A DNA stretch of 64,000 nt, from assembly GCF_000420865.1 (NCBI RefSeq), contig NZ_ATVT01000012.1, forward strand, positions 61,847 through 125,846, given 5' to 3'. Position 1 is the stretch's first letter, and the number at the start of each line of letters is the position of its first letter. This document shows, piece after piece, positions 1 to 7,752 of this stretch. A program made the position numbers and the translations under genes. The notes beneath the pieces were generated by a model. It worked only from the letters and a program-made list of their open reading frames with translations. It was not told the origin of the DNA and searched no databases. Origin of the DNA: Butyrivibrio sp. XPD2006 (GTDB lineage: Bacteria; Bacillota; Clostridia; Lachnospirales; Lachnospiraceae).

Positions 1-1
1 C

Positions 2-124
2 ATTACTCCTGAGGAGCTTCAAAAGCTCATAACCTACACAAGGATAAAAGGGAACATGCCCGGTGATAAAAGTGTAGGGGAAATAGTAAATGAGGAGGGG
101 ATCACAGATGAAACAGAAGATTAA
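2..124 (+). CDS. C-terminal end of an unidentified conjugation-module protein (partial)
   Basis: An open frame enters from the left edge and ends at TAA 122-124, giving about 40 hydrophilic residues that include PEELQKLITYTRIKG and end in an acidic tail. It overlaps the start of the next gene by 17 bases, which indicates translational coupling in the conjugation operon. In CTn-type elements the gene before a DUF4366 gene usually belongs to the transfer machinery, but this fragment is too short to name. Only the C-terminus is in the window. Confidence 0.45.
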   Translation: MTPEELQKLITYTRIKGNMPGDKSVGEIVNEEGITDETED

Positions 125-773
125 GGCATTACTTTTAAGAACGGCGATAATTACAGCAACCATTTTTGGTATGGCGGGACCATCCATTACTGCTTATGCC
201 CATGTTGATCCGGCTGATATAGAAGCTGAGGAGACTGAGCCTGAACCACCGGCATATGATGAGACAGAGAAGATGGGACCACTCACTCCGGACGGGAATC
301 TTACAATTGTTGATGACTATGGTGATCCTGATAAGAGTGGCAAGCAGTTCATCACTGTAACCACCAAGAATGGGAATATCTTTTATATCATCATCGACAG
401 GGATGATGAAGGAGAGAACACAGTTCATTTCCTGAATCTTGTGGATGAAAGGGATATCCTATCTCTTCTTGATGAGGATGAGATAAAAGAGCTTAAGGGA
501 GAAACTGACGAGGAAGAGATGCCTGCTCCTGTTGTCGAAGAACCAAAAGAAGAACCGGAGCCTGAACCCGAACCTGAAAAGAAGGGCGGCTCAAAGGTGG
601 CTCTTATAGTAATAATCTTGCTGCTTGCAGGTGCCGGAGGTTTTTATATTTATTCCAACAGGGATGAGTTCATCCATAAGGAAAAAGAAGATCCTGATAA
701 GGACTTCCAGGAGGATGAAGAGAAAAATGTTCTCGATAATGTTCCTGAGGAGAATGAAAATCCTGAGGAATGA
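108..773 (+). CDS. CD1107/DUF4366-family mobile element membrane protein
   Basis: A 221-residue protein starting at ATG 108, seven bases after GGAGGGG; an in-frame ATG at 90 lies upstream of that ribosome site and is less likely. Residues 1-30 form a signal peptide or membrane anchor. The family core follows (ITVTTKNGNIFYIII and ENTVHFLNLVDE), then a Pro/Glu repeat linker (EPEPEPEPE), one transmembrane helix (KVALIVIILLLAGAGGFYIY) and an acidic C-terminal tail. This architecture is that of the CD1107-type proteins of clostridial conjugative transposons, which sit in the transfer operon; their function is not established. The extracellular domain plus anchor suggests a part of the mating apparatus. 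It ends just before a stem-loop terminator. Confidence 0.8.
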   Translation: MKQKIKALLLRTAIITATIFGMAGPSITAYAHVDPADIEAEETEPEPPAYDETEKMGPLTPDGNLTIVDDYGDPDKSGKQFITVTTKNGNIFYIIIDRDDEGENTVHFLNLVDERDILSLLDEDEIKELKGETDEEEMPAPVVEEPKEEPEPEPEPEKKGGSKVALIVIILLLAGAGGFYIYSNRDEFIHKEKEDPDKDFQEDEEKNVLDNVPEENENPEE

Positions 774-783
774 AACACAATCG

Positions 784-815
784 ACAGCTGCAGATTCTAT
801 GTCTGCAGCTGTTTT
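784..815 (+). terminator. Stem-loop between DUF4366 gene and next gene
   Basis: A perfect 11-bp stem (ACAGCTGCAGA at 784-794, its complement at 802-812) with a 7-base loop, followed by a short T-run. Because the T-run is brief and the next gene's ribosome site is close, it may act as a partial terminator or an mRNA-stabilising hairpin. Confidence 0.6.
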
Positions 816-834
816 CAGAAAGGGGGAAATAACC

Positions 835-1059
835 ATGATCGAAGCAGAAGTAAATGAGAATCTGACCGCAGAAGAAAAGGTGGACATAATCACAAACCGT
901 CTTTCCAGCTACAGCTTCAGAATGGGCGAGGTGGTAGATGCCAAAAAGAAAGAGGCAAAGAAAAAGAAACAGCTCATAAAGCGCGGGAAAACAGACGGCA
1001 GGGATTCTGTTCTTCAGAAACTGGAGAACTATAAAAAAGCAAAGGGGGTACTTGCATGA
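835..1059 (+). CDS. Small basic hypothetical protein of the conjugation operon
   Basis: A 74-residue protein with ATG at 835 preceded by AGGGGG. The N-terminal third is acidic and helical (NENLTAEEKVDIITNRLSSY). The middle holds a lysine-rich stretch (DAKKKEAKKKKQLIKRGK) that could bind nucleic acid. It overlaps the next gene by four bases (ATGA), so the two are probably co-translated. I do not recognise the family. Its position between the DUF4366 gene and mobC suggests a role in conjugation or relaxosome assembly, which is inference from context only. Confidence 0.55.
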   Translation: MIEAEVNENLTAEEKVDIITNRLSSYSFRMGEVVDAKKKEAKKKKQLIKRGKTDGRDSVLQKLENYKKAKGVLA

Positions 1060-1394
1060 GCGGACTTGATATAGCAAATGACAGACTCCATAAGGAAGAA
1101 GAACTCACAGAAAAAGAGGAATCTATCCTTGAGCAGCACAGTATTCATTCCAAAAAGAACTACCTGAAATCTGTGGAGGATATCGTTGAATGTAACGACA
1201 ATAATTTCGATGGCATGATCAATGCAGCGCCTGATGACAGCGATGGTGATGGGGATGCAACAACGGAACTGTCCAGTACCAAAGCCAGGGAATATGAGGA
1301 AGCAAGGGACAGGGCAATTGAGGAAGAGAGTGCAGCAAAGGAGAGAAAACATGCAAGAGCGCACGCACAAAATCACCGTGAGATTGACAGATGA
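1056..1394 (+). CDS. Acidic hypothetical protein of the conjugation operon
   Basis: A 112-residue very hydrophilic protein, rich in Asp/Glu, with a central low-complexity acidic patch (PDDSDGDGDATTE) and a charged helical C-terminus. It starts at the ATGA overlap with the previous gene and its 3' end overlaps the start of mobC by 44 bases, so the three genes are tightly coupled. No catalytic motif, signal peptide or membrane segment is visible. Function unknown; an acidic partner for the basic neighbour or for the relaxosome is possible but not shown. Confidence 0.5.
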   Translation: MSGLDIANDRLHKEEELTEKEESILEQHSIHSKKNYLKSVEDIVECNDNNFDGMINAAPDDSDGDGDATTELSSTKAREYEEARDRAIEEESAAKERKHARAHAQNHREIDR

Positions 1395-1683
1395 GGAGTA
1401 TGCAAGGCTCCTTGTCAAGATGGATGAGGTTGGTGTTAGTAGCATGAGCATGTATATACGGAAGATGATCCTTGATGGCTACTGCGTGAGACTGAAGACA
1501 GACGACTTTAGTGAGATCGTTTATCTTCTGAGGATGTGCTCCAACAATCTGAATCAGTATGCAAAAAAAGCCAATGCTTTTGGTGATGTATATGCTGCAG
1601 ATATGGAAGACTTAAAGATGAGGCTCGATGAGATATGGGAGCATACCAAAAACATGATGATAGCTTTTTCTCAGATCAGGTAG
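1351..1683 (+). CDS. mobC: MobC-like relaxosome accessory protein
   Basis: A 110-residue protein with ATG 1351 six bases after AAAGGAG. The N-terminus (THKITVRLTDEEYARLLVKMDEVGVSSMSMYIRKMILDG) has the beta-strand/helix/helix pattern of ribbon-helix-helix proteins. The C-terminal half (LRMCSNNLNQYAKKAN) is the conserved part of the bacterial mobilisation protein MobC family. MobC proteins bind near oriT and help the relaxase open the DNA for nicking. The relaxase gene follows 480 bases downstream, as expected. The length matches the family. A functional oriT is probably nearby but I could not place it. Confidence 0.85.
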   Translation: MQERTHKITVRLTDEEYARLLVKMDEVGVSSMSMYIRKMILDGYCVRLKTDDFSEIVYLLRMCSNNLNQYAKKANAFGDVYAADMEDLKMRLDEIWEHTKNMMIAFSQIR

Positions 1684-1778
1684 CTTTACAATCGGCAAAC
1701 TTGGCAGATATTTTTTGCAGACATATCATTATGGCAAAGGAAACGTAAACCTGAGTAACAGGGGATTGGAGGCATCAT

Positions 1779-2063
1779 ATGACTATAATAAAAATCGCAC
1801 TTAAGATCATGCTCTTTCCGTTATTTCTGATAGTATTTACTGCAAATATGTTTGCTAAGATGTTCATGAACATATCAGGAGTTGTAGCAGGACTCATGTT
1901 CCTTATAGGAGCCGGCCTTATAATCTACTGCATTGCATCTCACATATATTTTGGAATCCTGATGGTATTTATTGCCGGTGTTATGGTGTCGGCGGTAATG
2001 CTTGCAATTGGATTTGGAGAGCATCTTCTTGATATGGCGGTTGAGCTTTATCAGGATTTCTGA
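1779..2063 (+). CDS. Small membrane protein of the conjugation region (CD1845-like)
   Basis: A 94-residue protein with three hydrophobic segments (about residues 5-25, 33-55 and 58-78) and the C-terminal end EHLLDMAVELYQDF. A weak GGGATTGGAGG ribosome site precedes ATG 1779. Size, topology and location between mobC and the relaxase resemble the CD1845-type membrane proteins of clostridial conjugative transposons, whose role is unknown. The identification rests on topology and position, not on a sequence motif. Confidence 0.55.
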   Translation: MTIIKIALKIMLFPLFLIVFTANMFAKMFMNISGVVAGLMFLIGAGLIIYCIASHIYFGILMVFIAGVMVSAVMLAIGFGEHLLDMAVELYQDF

Positions 2064-2083
2064 TATGAGGTGACAACTAAAAC

Positions 2084-2227
2084 ATGGCGCATGAGAGCAG
2101 TCTGTATTTTGAAAATATGGGCTGCTTTTATTATGCCCTGGAGCAAGAAAAGGAGAACATTCATGGCAGCAACAAGACTGATAGCACTGCATCATGTGAA
2201 AACCAAAACTGTGGCAGAGTGTCTTAA
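2084..2227 (+). CDS. Possible 47-residue upstream reading frame overlapping the relaxase start
   Basis: An ATG at 2084 lies about 10 bases after GAGGTGA and opens a 47-codon frame rich in aromatic and acidic residues (MAHESSLYFENMGCFYYALE) that runs 65 bases into the relaxase gene in another frame. It could be a translational-coupling leader or a small conjugation protein. Support is limited to the ribosome site and position. Confidence 0.3.
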   Translation: MAHESSLYFENMGCFYYALEQEKENIHGSNKTDSTASCENQNCGRVS

Positions 2228-3335
2228 GCGAAGCATAGATTATGTGAGAGACCCCCGCAAGACCGAGGATGAAAAGTATGTCAGCACCTATGGCTGTGAT
2301 CCCAATACCATACTTGGGGAATTTCTTCTTTCACGCAGAGACTATGAAGACAATATACGCAGGCCTCATAAAAATGATGTGGTCGCCTACCAGATCAGGC
2401 AGGCCTTTAAGCCCGGAGAGATAACACCGGAAAAGGCAAATGAGATAGGGTATGAGCTTGCCATGAGGTTTACCAAAGGGAAGCATGCATTTATCGTTAC
2501 CACACATACCGACAGGCATCATATTCACAATCATGTGGTGTTCAACTCTGTATCGATTGATGGAAAGAGCCGATTCAGGAATTTTTATTTCTCTGGACTT
2601 GCTCTTGGCAGGATTTCAGACACTTTATGTATTGAGAACAACCTCTCTGTCATTCAGAGTCGTTATGAAGAAAAGCTTAAAGCAAAAAATAACAAGCCGA
2701 AATGGAAAGACAGATCACCGGACAGCTTAAAGTTCCTTGTGGATGTCGAAAAGAAAATGCGTGAAGGAAAAGGCAGAGGTTATGAGAATTGGGCCAGGAA
2801 GTTTAACTTAAAACAGCGTGCAAAGGTTTTACTGTTTTTGGAAGAACATGGCATTTCATCTTTTGAGGAACTTGTGAAGATCACAGATGAGATGCAGCCC
2901 AAACTTGATGCTCTGAACTCAAGGATAAAGAAGCGTCAGGAGCAGATGGCTGCCAACAAGGAAATGCAAAGAGCCGTCATAGTCTATGCCAAAACAAAAG
3001 AAATCTACACCGGCTATAAGAATAGCAAATACAGTAGTGATTATTACAGAGAACATGAAGATGCACTAAAGGAGCATGAGTGGGCAAGAGGAATCTATAG
3101 GATGTATGCAGATGGGGAACCTCCAAAAATGAAAGACCTAAGAGATCAGTATGGGGAGCTCCTTGCAGAGAATAAAACTGATTTTGCCGAATATGTAAAG
3201 CTTAAAAAAGACACCAGAGATTACCTTGTTGCAAGGAAGAACCTCGAACTTCTGATGACTGAAAAGGAAACAGAAGAGAGAGAAAAGGCGAAGTCGAAGA
3301 CAAGCCGAGACTCGAGGTCGGAGACCTCGTTGTAA
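2163..3335 (+). CDS. Relaxase / mobilisation nuclease (MobA/VirD2 type)
   Basis: A 390-residue relaxase. ATG 2163 is chosen because AAAAGGAG lies six bases upstream and the protein then begins AATRLIALHHVKTKT, the usual start of clostridial relaxases. The metal-binding three-histidine motif HTDRHHIHNH is at residues 115-124. Tyr27 in SIDYVRDP is a candidate for the DNA-linked tyrosine. The C-terminal half is charged and probably coiled. The protein is on the short side for this family and ends in a Ser/Arg-rich tail, so the C-terminus may be trimmed. It would nick oriT and pilot the transferred strand, working with MobC upstream. It marks the region as a conjugative or mobilisable element. 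Confidence 0.92.
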   Translation: MAATRLIALHHVKTKTVAECLKRSIDYVRDPRKTEDEKYVSTYGCDPNTILGEFLLSRRDYEDNIRRPHKNDVVAYQIRQAFKPGEITPEKANEIGYELAMRFTKGKHAFIVTTHTDRHHIHNHVVFNSVSIDGKSRFRNFYFSGLALGRISDTLCIENNLSVIQSRYEEKLKAKNNKPKWKDRSPDSLKFLVDVEKKMREGKGRGYENWARKFNLKQRAKVLLFLEEHGISSFEELVKITDEMQPKLDALNSRIKKRQEQMAANKEMQRAVIVYAKTKEIYTGYKNSKYSSDYYREHEDALKEHEWARGIYRMYADGEPPKMKDLRDQYGELLAENKTDFAEYVKLKKDTRDYLVARKNLELLMTEKETEEREKAKSKTSRDSRSETSL

Positions 3336-3420
3336 AAGCCACAAAACGCATTTGTCTGACAAATGCACTGCTTGCATGCGATCCAGCCAAAGGCTGAGGT
3401 CGTCCCGGGATGTTACCCGG
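3313..3420 (+). other. Run of four stem-loops between relaxase and spoVG-like gene
   Basis: Four consecutive perfect hairpins: 3313-3329 (CGAGGTC/GACCTCG, inside the relaxase 3' end), 3348-3366 (GCATTTGT/ACAAATGC), 3384-3396 (CAGCC/GGCTG) and 3405-3420 (CCGGG/CCCGG). None is followed by a clear T-run. They fill the relaxase-spoVG gap and could be an RNA structure, a protein-binding DNA region or part of an origin of transfer. Confidence 0.5.
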
Positions 3421-3476
3421 AGAAAAAACAAAAAACACAAAAACTATATTTTTCAACAAAGAGGGGGATAACAATT

Positions 3477-3770
3477 ATGAGGATCGATGTAAGAACAAAA
3501 GCACTTGAGAACTCAAATAACGGAGTAAAGGGAGTTGCAACAGTAACTTTTGGAAACAGCTTTGCTGTCAGGAATATTTCTATTGTAGAGAGCAAGGCCG
3601 GTAACCTTTTCATGTCCATGCCCAGTTACAAGACGAAGACTGTTGATGAAAATGGAAAGGCGCAGTTTAAGGACATTGCTTATCCTGTGACAAAGGAATT
3701 CAGGGAGAAGCTCCAGGAAATCATTCTTCAGAGCTATGAGAGTGGAATGGATGTTTCATTTGAGGCGTAA
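3477..3770 (+). CDS. SpoVG-family protein
   Basis: A 97-residue protein with ATG 3477 after GAGGGGG. It has the SpoVG pattern: an N-terminal beta-strand (RIDVRTKALE), a middle stretch GVATVTFGNSFAVRNISIVE, then LFMSMPSYKT, KDIAYPVTKEFREKLQEIIL. Chromosomal SpoVG is a small DNA/RNA-binding regulator; paralogues with this longer insert (around DENGKAQ) are common in conjugative elements next to ArdC-type genes. It is followed closely by such a gene here, so the two probably form one unit. The target nucleic acid is unknown. Confidence 0.8.
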   Translation: MRIDVRTKALENSNNGVKGVATVTFGNSFAVRNISIVESKAGNLFMSMPSYKTKTVDENGKAQFKDIAYPVTKEFREKLQEIILQSYESGMDVSFEA

Positions 3771-3797
3771 AGAACAGCGATATTGTGAGGAGCGTTT

Positions 3798-4814
3798 ATG
3801 AACGAAGAATTTGAGAAGTCCAAAATGGATGCGGTCATGGATAAACTTGAGAAGGGTGTCCATGATCTTTTTAATTCCGAGAATTATAAGAACTATCTCA
3901 GTACCATGGCGAAGTTTCACACCTACAGTTTCAATAACACTTTGCTTATAGCCTTGCAGAGACCTGATGCGACACTGGTCGCGGGTTATCATGCCTGGAA
4001 CAGAAATTTCGGAAGATATGTGAAGAAGGGTGCTAAGGGTATAAAGATTATTTCTCCTGTGGTCAAAAAGAAAGAGGAACCGGAAAAGGATAATATGATT
4101 CCTGTACTGGCTCCCGGGCAGACCATGGAGGATTACAAAATCCTGCATCATGATAAAAAGCCGGAATATGTTTCTGCGGGCTTTAAGGTATCGACCGTAT
4201 TCGATGTGTCTGATACTGATGGGAAAGAACTTCCTGCAATTGGCGTTAAAGAACTCGGCGGCCAGGTTGAAAATTACGAAAAGATGATTGATGCTCTCAA
4301 GGCTATATCTATAGTTCCGGTCGAATTTGGAAACATAGATAGCGGTGCCAAAGGTCTTTACAGCATGACCGATAAAAAAATAGTTGTTCAGGATAATATG
4401 TCAAAGGTCCAGACAATCAAAACTCTGATCCATGAACAGGTCCACAGCAGGCTCGACGACCGGGACAAAATCTCAGCAGAAGGTCTTGAAAAGAGATCGC
4501 GAAATGACTCTGAACAGATTGCGGAGTCTGTGGCTTTTACTGTATGCCAGCATTATGGCATCGACACATCTGACTATTCCTTCGGCTATATAGCGTCCTG
4601 GAGTGAGGGTAAGGATACAAAAGAGCTCAAGGCATCTATGGAGACAATCAGAAAAACTGCTTCAACCATGATCAAAGAGCTTAACTCTGAGCTTGGCATA
4701 GAGGAGATAGGCAAGGAAAAGCAGAATTTTGTGGAAAGGCACGCTGCGGAGCATAAAGACATATCGACCGATAAGGCTGTGAAAGCCAAGCACTCGATGG
4801 AAATGGCAATATGA
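3798..4814 (+). CDS. ArdC-like ssDNA-binding protein with metallopeptidase-like domain
   Basis: A 338-residue protein with ATG 3798 after GAGGAG. Residues 1-90 match the ArdC/LtrC N-terminal ssDNA-binding domain (ENYKNYLSTMAKFHTYSFNNTLLIALQRPDATLVAGYHAW). The C-terminal half carries HEQVH at 212-216 and a downstream acidic motif (EQIAESVAF, Glu243), the arrangement of a gluzincin-type zinc site. ArdC proteins protect incoming single-stranded DNA during conjugation and counter restriction; this is the likely role. It follows the SpoVG-like gene by 28 bases. Two related palindromes lie just after it. Confidence 0.82.
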   Translation: MNEEFEKSKMDAVMDKLEKGVHDLFNSENYKNYLSTMAKFHTYSFNNTLLIALQRPDATLVAGYHAWNRNFGRYVKKGAKGIKIISPVVKKKEEPEKDNMIPVLAPGQTMEDYKILHHDKKPEYVSAGFKVSTVFDVSDTDGKELPAIGVKELGGQVENYEKMIDALKAISIVPVEFGNIDSGAKGLYSMTDKKIVVQDNMSKVQTIKTLIHEQVHSRLDDRDKISAEGLEKRSRNDSEQIAESVAFTVCQHYGIDTSDYSFGYIASWSEGKDTKELKASMETIRKTASTMIKELNSELGIEEIGKEKQNFVERHAAEHKDISTDKAVKAKHSMEMAI

Positions 4815-4819
4815 TTTTA

Positions 4820-4913
4820 TCATCAGCTGATGATGCTTTTGAGACACTGGTTATGACATGGATATCTATTATGTCCATAAATTTCTGTGTTCATTTTCAT
4901 CGTCAGCTGATGA
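4820..4913. promoter_or_regulatory. Two near-identical palindromes upstream of a small ICE gene
   Basis: TCATCAGCTGATGA (4820-4833) is a perfect 14-bp palindrome. TCGTCAGCTGATGA (4900-4913) repeats it with one change, 80 bp later. The second ends 35 bases before the start of the gene at 4949. Paired palindromes in front of a gene suggest binding sites for a dimeric regulator. Confidence 0.5.
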
Positions 4914-4948
4914 TTGTTTATACTCGAAAAATACGAATTGGAGGGGCT

Positions 4949-5248
4949 ATGAGTAAGCTTGAAAAAATAGAGTGTGAAACCATAGTCAACTGGAACAAGG
5001 AAGAACCTTTCGCTGTGGTCTATACACGGGATAAAGAAGTCATGAAGAAGCTGGACCAGATGTGCAGCAGATATCCTGAAAGCTATGAACTTACCAAAGA
5101 AACAGATCTTGATAAGTACTACCAGATTCCAAAGGGCTATGTCAGATTTCACAATCCGGCTCAGAATTCCGGTAAGGCCAGGAAAAACGCCAGTGACAGA
5201 ATGAAGGAACTCAATAGAAAGCGATGGAATAATTCAAAGACGGACTAG
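4949..5248 (+). CDS. Hypothetical ICE protein, 99 residues
   Basis: ATG 4949 follows GGAGGGG by two to six bases and sets the start; an open frame begins farther upstream but lacks a ribosome site. The protein has a strand-rich N-terminus (IECETIVNWNKEEPFAVVYTRDKEVMKKLDQMC) and a basic C-terminus (ARKNASDRMKELNRKRWNN). Proteins of this size with the phrase about denoting a charge change or a PQ/Tyr-rich middle are frequent in conjugative elements, but I do not recognise a family. A small single-domain nucleic-acid-associated protein is plausible. A hairpin follows at 5255. Confidence 0.6.
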   Translation: MSKLEKIECETIVNWNKEEPFAVVYTRDKEVMKKLDQMCSRYPESYELTKETDLDKYYQIPKGYVRFHNPAQNSGKARKNASDRMKELNRKRWNNSKTD

Positions 5249-5254
5249 AATGAT

Positions 5255-5277
5255 CAGGCTGCATGGTCTGCAGCCTG
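5255..5277. terminator. Hairpin after the 99-residue gene
   Basis: CAGGCTGCA (5255-5263) pairs perfectly with 5269-5277 across a 5-base loop. No T-run follows, so it is a weak terminator or a stabilising 3' structure. Confidence 0.4.
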
Positions 5278-5339
5278 AACTACATACCAAAAGGCATCAT
5301 TGTCTCATGGCAGAAAAGTAAATACGATTTTATTATAGG

Positions 5340-5591
5340 TATCTCGTATAATTAACATCTGTCATTATTCCCAGCGCAATCATGGCACTTGAAAGTCCTC
5401 CTCCAAGAATGCCCGCAACCGCGATGGCTACCTGCTGTAACTAGTACGGTTTTGCCCGGCTTTTCGCCACAGATGATGATATGTGGAATGTGTATTTCAG
5501 TTCCATCTACATGTATATGGTCTTTTATCGTCTTGCCGGAACTAAGCTCGTGTCCGGCTATATTTATTTTCGCCATTGTCTTAACCCTCAT
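5340..5591 (-). pseudogene. Aspartoacylase-type (M14/AstE family) N-terminal scrap, frame-broken
   Basis: On the minus strand the frame from 5591 reads MAKINIAGHELSSGKTIKDH then HIIICGEKPGKTVLVTAG, which is the N-terminus of succinylglutamate desuccinylase/aspartoacylase-like peptidases. It stops matching right where the zinc-binding HGGE should come. In another minus frame the next bases encode a hydrophobic stretch VAIAVAGILGGGLSSAMIALG, which looks like a membrane segment of a different protein. Two unrelated remnants seem to be joined. No active site survives, so this is debris at the junction between ICE backbone and cargo. Confidence 0.55.
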
Positions 5592-5698
5592 TTCAGAGAC
5601 AAGGTTATCATGTTAGAACCGGGACTTTCAAGCCCCCTGGGGGGTTACATAGCTTCCGCGTACACAAAAAACCATAAACATCAGTACCACATCTAATG

Positions 5699-5740
5699 AA
5701 CCTCAGCCTCAGGATACTTGCTAAGTGCTGAGGTTTTTTT
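5699..5740 (+). terminator. Rho-independent terminator
   Basis: AACCTCAG (5699-5706) pairs with CTGAGGTT (5728-5735), followed by a run of T to 5740. It separates the scrap region from the cargo genes. Confidence 0.75.
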
Positions 5741-5857
5741 GTAGGAATGCGGTGTCAAAATTTAAAAATTTTGGCTCCGGTTTTCTGTTGTAGTAAAAAT
5801 GCGGCATAGGGCAGTGTCAGATATACGTGTCATTAAGAAATAGCGCATACTCTGGAA

Positions 5858-6073
5858 TTGCTTAAGAAAAACTCTTATAATCAAAGTTGCAGCTATGACA
5901 GTATCCTAAGCCTGCGTGAAGTGGGTCTTGATTATTTGCCGGATGATATAAAGAGGCCTGTTTCAGAAGACAAGATGCAGGAGTTAGTAATCCCACTCGA
6001 CTATGTGAATGCAGAGTGGCTGCCTAGGGAGGTTCAAGATACCGCTGTAATCAGAAAGCAAGAAGAATCTTAG
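5858..6073 (+). pseudogene. Unidentified 3' gene remnant
   Basis: About 75 codons are open from near 5846 to TAG 6073, with only a TTG at 5858 as a possible start and no convincing ribosome site. The product (SLREVGLDYLPDDIKRPVSEDK and ending in WLPREVQDTAVIRKQEES) has no recognisable domain. Its lack of a start, and debris on both sides, suggest a C-terminal fragment. It could also be a small real protein; I cannot decide. Confidence 0.3.
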
Positions 6074-6119
6074 TATAGAATAACTTTCAGTTTTATCTGT
6101 TAAAGGAGAATGAATCATT

Positions 6120-7166
6120 TTGGACTCTAAGAAACTGAATGCGATTATATATGCATTATTAGCGGCATTGTTTTATGCAATAAACATACCGTGTTCGAAA
6201 TTACTGCTTAATAACGTGCCACCGACGTTTATGGCTGCATTTCTGTATATGGGAGCAGGTCTTGGAGTCGGAATCATGTATATTTTCCATGCAAAGAAAG
6301 AATCCACAGAAGAAAGGCTTGGGAGAGAAGATATACCATATACTTTTGCAATGGTTGTTTTGGATATTATAGCGCCAATCCTGCTGATGATAGGCATAAA
6401 ACTGGGAACAGCAGCCAACGCATCACTTCTTGGAAATTTTGAGATCGTTGCAACAACGTTGATTGCATTCGGACTCTTCAGAGAGAAAGTATCCGCAAGG
6501 CTGTGGGGAGCAATATCTCTTATTACAGTGGCAAGTATAATACTTTCATTTTCAGGAGAGGGGAGCTTTTCCTTTTCACTAGGATCGATGTTTGTTCTTG
6601 GGGCAACTGTTTGCTGGGGACTTGAAAATAACTGTACGAGAAAGATATCCGGGAAAAGCACTTATGAAATAGTGACTATAAAAGGAATCGGATCGGGGAC
6701 AGGATCGTTCATAGTTGCTATGGTACTTGGAGAGAACATCCCGAGGCTTTCATATATAGGAATAATTATGATTCTTGGTTTTGTTGCGTATGGACTCAGT
6801 ATATTCACGTACATCAGAGCACAGAAGACTTTAGGAGCAGCAAAGACAAGCGCTTATTATGCGGTAGCACCGTTTATTGGGGTGGTAATGTCAGCTGTAT
6901 TTCTGAAAGAAAGATTCACGATGTTGTTTATAATTGCGCTGATAATAATGATTACAGGGACTGTACTTATTGTCAGGGATACATTGATACATAGCCATAA
7001 ACATGCTCACACACATCTGATAACGCATACGCATGACGGATCTACACATACGCATGCTATCGAGCATTCCCATGATCACACCCATGTGATCAAGGAGGGA
7101 AAACATGGGCATACACACAGTGTAGAGGAGTTGGAAACCGCCCTGGGACATAGGGGAGCATTGTAA
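6120..7166 (+). CDS. EamA/DMT-family transporter with histidine-rich C-terminal tail
   Basis: A 348-residue protein; TTG 6120 is the likely start, 11 bases after AAAGGAG. About ten transmembrane helices make up two EamA repeats (first about residues 8-140, second about 155-285), the plan of the drug/metabolite transporter superfamily. Residues 291-348 are cytoplasmic and contain 17 histidines in HxH patterns (HSHKHAHTH, HTHDGSTHTH, HSHDHTH). Such tails bind divalent metals, which fits its place beside an iron-regulated cluster, though the tail could also be a storage or sensing loop. Substrate unknown. Transcribed in the same direction as the cargo genes downstream. Confidence 0.85.
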   Translation: MDSKKLNAIIYALLAALFYAINIPCSKLLLNNVPPTFMAAFLYMGAGLGVGIMYIFHAKKESTEERLGREDIPYTFAMVVLDIIAPILLMIGIKLGTAANASLLGNFEIVATTLIAFGLFREKVSARLWGAISLITVASIILSFSGEGSFSFSLGSMFVLGATVCWGLENNCTRKISGKSTYEIVTIKGIGSGTGSFIVAMVLGENIPRLSYIGIIMILGFVAYGLSIFTYIRAQKTLGAAKTSAYYAVAPFIGVVMSAVFLKERFTMLFIIALIIMITGTVLIVRDTLIHSHKHAHTHLITHTHDGSTHTHAIEHSHDHTHVIKEGKHGHTHSVEELETALGHRGAL

Positions 7167-7214
7167 GATAAATCCGAATATATTATAGAGTAGAACTGAT
7201 TATCAAGTATTAAG

Positions 7215-7711
7215 ATGGAGCGTTTTATGATACATACCTTGATGAAAGAAGATGGGTTTGAAGGAATCCTGTTTCCGGGCAACGGAAGCAAGGACAAAGA
7301 AATAATAGTTATGTCCGGTTCAAATGGTGGAATGAATATGGCTAAACATGAGGCAGAGTTCTACCATAAGAACGGCATTCCGGCTATGTCGCTTGCACTT
7401 TTCAAGACAAAGCAGACATCTCCTGATCTGGTAAGTGTAACCATTGAATACGTTGAAAATGCTATCAGGTACTTAAAAGAAAAGTACTCAGAGATGAAGA
7501 TTATCAATATCGAGTTGAATGGCGTATATATGATAAAGCAAGCCATGCACTTACCGACGGGCTTGATGAAATGTCCGGTTATGCCAAATGGGCTCTGAAT
7601 CATATGCTTCCGGCTGAGAAAAAATATCCTAAAGAGTGCGAGGAGGCCAGACAGGACAGCTTTAAGCTAATATTGAAGTTCCTTGATGAGTGGGGCAATA
7701 GATCCTGCTGA
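7215..7711 (+). pseudogene. BAAT-type alpha/beta hydrolase with internal deletion and frame change
   Basis: The first part (from ATG 7215 or 7227) reads EGILFPGNGSKDKEIIVMSGSNGGMN, typical of the N-terminus of acyl-CoA thioester hydrolase/BAAT C-terminal-domain proteins. Near 7520 the similarity jumps to another frame. That frame encodes the family's C-terminus (YDKASHALTD, LLPAEKKYPKECEEAR-like, KLILKFLDEWG) and ends at 7711. The middle, including the serine nucleophile, is missing. So this is a deletion derivative of a hydrolase gene about twice as long, and most likely dead. Confidence 0.7.
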
Positions 7712-7752
7712 ATAAGAATAGGAGATGAGACAGAAAAAATACTGAAGTACTA

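Noticed and set aside
2070..2162. Relaxase start at 2070 (31 extra codons)
   Set aside because: The extra residues are unlike any relaxase N-terminus, and AAAAGGAG precedes ATG 2163.
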